Part shown: positions 5,521 through 6,293 of the stretch, one piece after another
How positions within the stretch are numbered: position 1 is the stretch's first letter
Layout: every line of letters begins with the position of its first letter
NCBI GenBank assembly: GCA_002428055.1
Contig: DIZY01000104.1
Location: 15,047-21,339, forward strand
From: Helicobacteraceae bacterium UBA6016
Lineage (GTDB): Bacteria > Campylobacterota > Campylobacteria > Campylobacterales > UBA6016
Length of the DNA: 6,293 nt
Direction of reading: 5' to 3'
Position numbers and translations under genes: made by a program
The notes under the pieces: generated by a model
What the model was told of the DNA's origin: nothing
What the model saw: only the letters and a program-made list of their open reading frames with translations
Database searches by the model: none

Positions 5521-6293
5521 CGAACCAAGGATGTCTGTGGAGCCGGGGCATCCAAGATTGATTTGCCGCCGATCTCACCTTTGCTGTCATACTTCATAAG
5601 CACAACATCGACTCTTTGGTTCAAAAAATGCTGAGCCGCCCCAGGCTCTTTGCTTGCAGGTTTTGTGTCGGCATAGCCGACCGCGCTGAATTTTGCCGAG
5701 TCAAAACCGTTTGCTATAAACTCTCTTACTACTGCAGATGCCCTAGCAGACGATAACTCCCAGTTGGACGGATACGCTCCACCTTTTGGCGGTTGCGCTG
5801 AAGAAGTATGCCCCTCTACTTTAATATTACCCGGGTAACTCTTCACCGAAGCAGCCAATATATCAACTATCTTTTTTGACGCAGGCGTTAGGTTTGCGCT
5901 GCCATCATCAAAAACTATAGCGTTCAGCATACGCACCCTAATGCCCTCATCGGTCATAACAACCTCCGTATCGCTTCCATTTCCTTGCTCCGGTGCAACA
6001 TCCTTAACAGCTTGCAGATCTTTCATTAGTTGCTTTGCAACCTCTATCTGTTGTTGCGTAGATTGCGTGCTTTGCGCCGAAGATTCTTTGCTCTCGGCGG
6101 ATTTGCTGTTACTAGACTCTTTGCCTGCATCTTGCGGATTAACATTCATTTGCGATGGAGTAAACTCAAAAATCTCATTAAAAGATTTTGACAAAGCTTT
6201 CATTTTATCTTTATTTTGCGAAGCTATCGCATAAAGAGCAATAAATAGAGCTAGTAAAAGGCTAAAAAAGTCGGCAAACGGAACGGCCCACTT
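5517..6293 (-). CDS. motB: Flagellar motor stator protein MotB (5' end outside window)
   Basis: MotB anchors the MotA/MotB proton-channel stator of the flagellar motor to peptidoglycan. The minus-strand frame stays open to the window edge, so 258 residues are visible and only the short cytoplasmic N terminus is missing. Visible residues 2-25 (WAVPFADFF... to AIAS) are the single TM helix; the Asp of FADFF (codon 6270-6272) is the conserved proton-carrying residue. A plug-like helix follows (KDKMKALSKSFNEIFEF), then a low-complexity Ser/Gln/Lys/Glu linker (6048-6125), then a periplasmic OmpA-like domain with VEGHTSS (5799-5819), YPSNWELSSARA, GYADTKP and LNQRVDVVL. The start at ATG 6203 would cut off the TM helix and is not the true start. 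GHTSS lacks the Asp seen in the usual GHTD. The gene ends inside the palindrome CTAG shared with the opposing gene. motA would be expected just upstream, outside the window. Confidence 0.94.
   Translation of the reverse strand, partial: KWAVPFADFFSLLLALFIALYAIASQNKDKMKALSKSFNEIFEFTPSQMNVNPQDAGKESSNSKSAESKESSAQSTQSTQQQIEVAKQLMKDLQAVKDVAPEQGNGSDTEVVMTDEGIRVRMLNAIVFDDGSANLTPASKKIVDILAASVKSYPGNIKVEGHTSSAQPPKGGAYPSNWELSSARASAVVREFIANGFDSAKFSAVGYADTKPASKEPGAAQHFLNQRVDVVLMKYDSKGEIGGKSILDAPAPQTSLVR

Noticed and set aside
5529..5553. GGATG...CATCC stem after the end of the speE-like gene, as a terminator
   Set aside because: The stem is only 5 bp with a long loop, no T-run follows, and it lies within the motB coding sequence.
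6180..6203. MotB-like protein starting at ATG 6203 as a separate soluble OmpA protein
   Set aside because: The frame continues upstream into a clear MotB transmembrane helix with its key Asp, up to the window edge, so this ATG is internal.

Overview
The window looks like chromosomal DNA from a member of the Campylobacterota (the former Epsilonproteobacteria). The grounds are moderate-to-low GC, many ATA isoleucine codons, short or absent gaps between genes, promoters recognisable mainly by their -10 element, a Campylobacter-type MotB, and a spermidine-synthase-like protein resembling the Helicobacter type. The genus cannot be fixed from the sequence. It is gene-dense: the only non-coding stretch longer than a few bases is the 84 bp between the divergent purM and spermidine-synthase-like genes. 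I see no RNA genes, mobile elements, CRISPR arrays or phage genes.

Layout from left to right: (1) the 3' three quarters of metG (methionyl-tRNA synthetase), cut by the window start, overlapping by 4 nt a gene for a 336-residue protein that looks like a Mur ligase without its ATP-binding loop, both on the + strand. (2) A tight minus-strand cluster, purM then a two-TM DUF218 (ElyC/YdcF-like) membrane protein then queC, with 1-nt and 4-nt junctions. It ends 4 nt from the Mur-like gene in a tail-to-tail arrangement. (3) A short divergent control region with two back-to-back -10 elements and overlapping dyads. (4) A 175-residue + strand protein that corresponds to the Rossmann half of spermidine synthase, lacking the N-terminal domain and the usual substrate-binding residues. 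(5) motB on the minus strand, cut at its 5' end by the window edge. Its stop codon shares the palindrome CTAG with the stop of the spermidine-synthase-like gene.

Most genes are housekeeping: translation (metG), purine synthesis (purM), tRNA modification through preQ0 (queC), envelope (DUF218 protein) and motility (motB). The main points of interest are two intact genes whose products look like enzymes that have lost their active sites (1422-2432 and 4993-5520), and the compact symmetric promoter region between purM and the second of these. I found no convincing evidence of a wholly new multi-gene system; the two putative pseudoenzymes are the best candidates for undescribed function.
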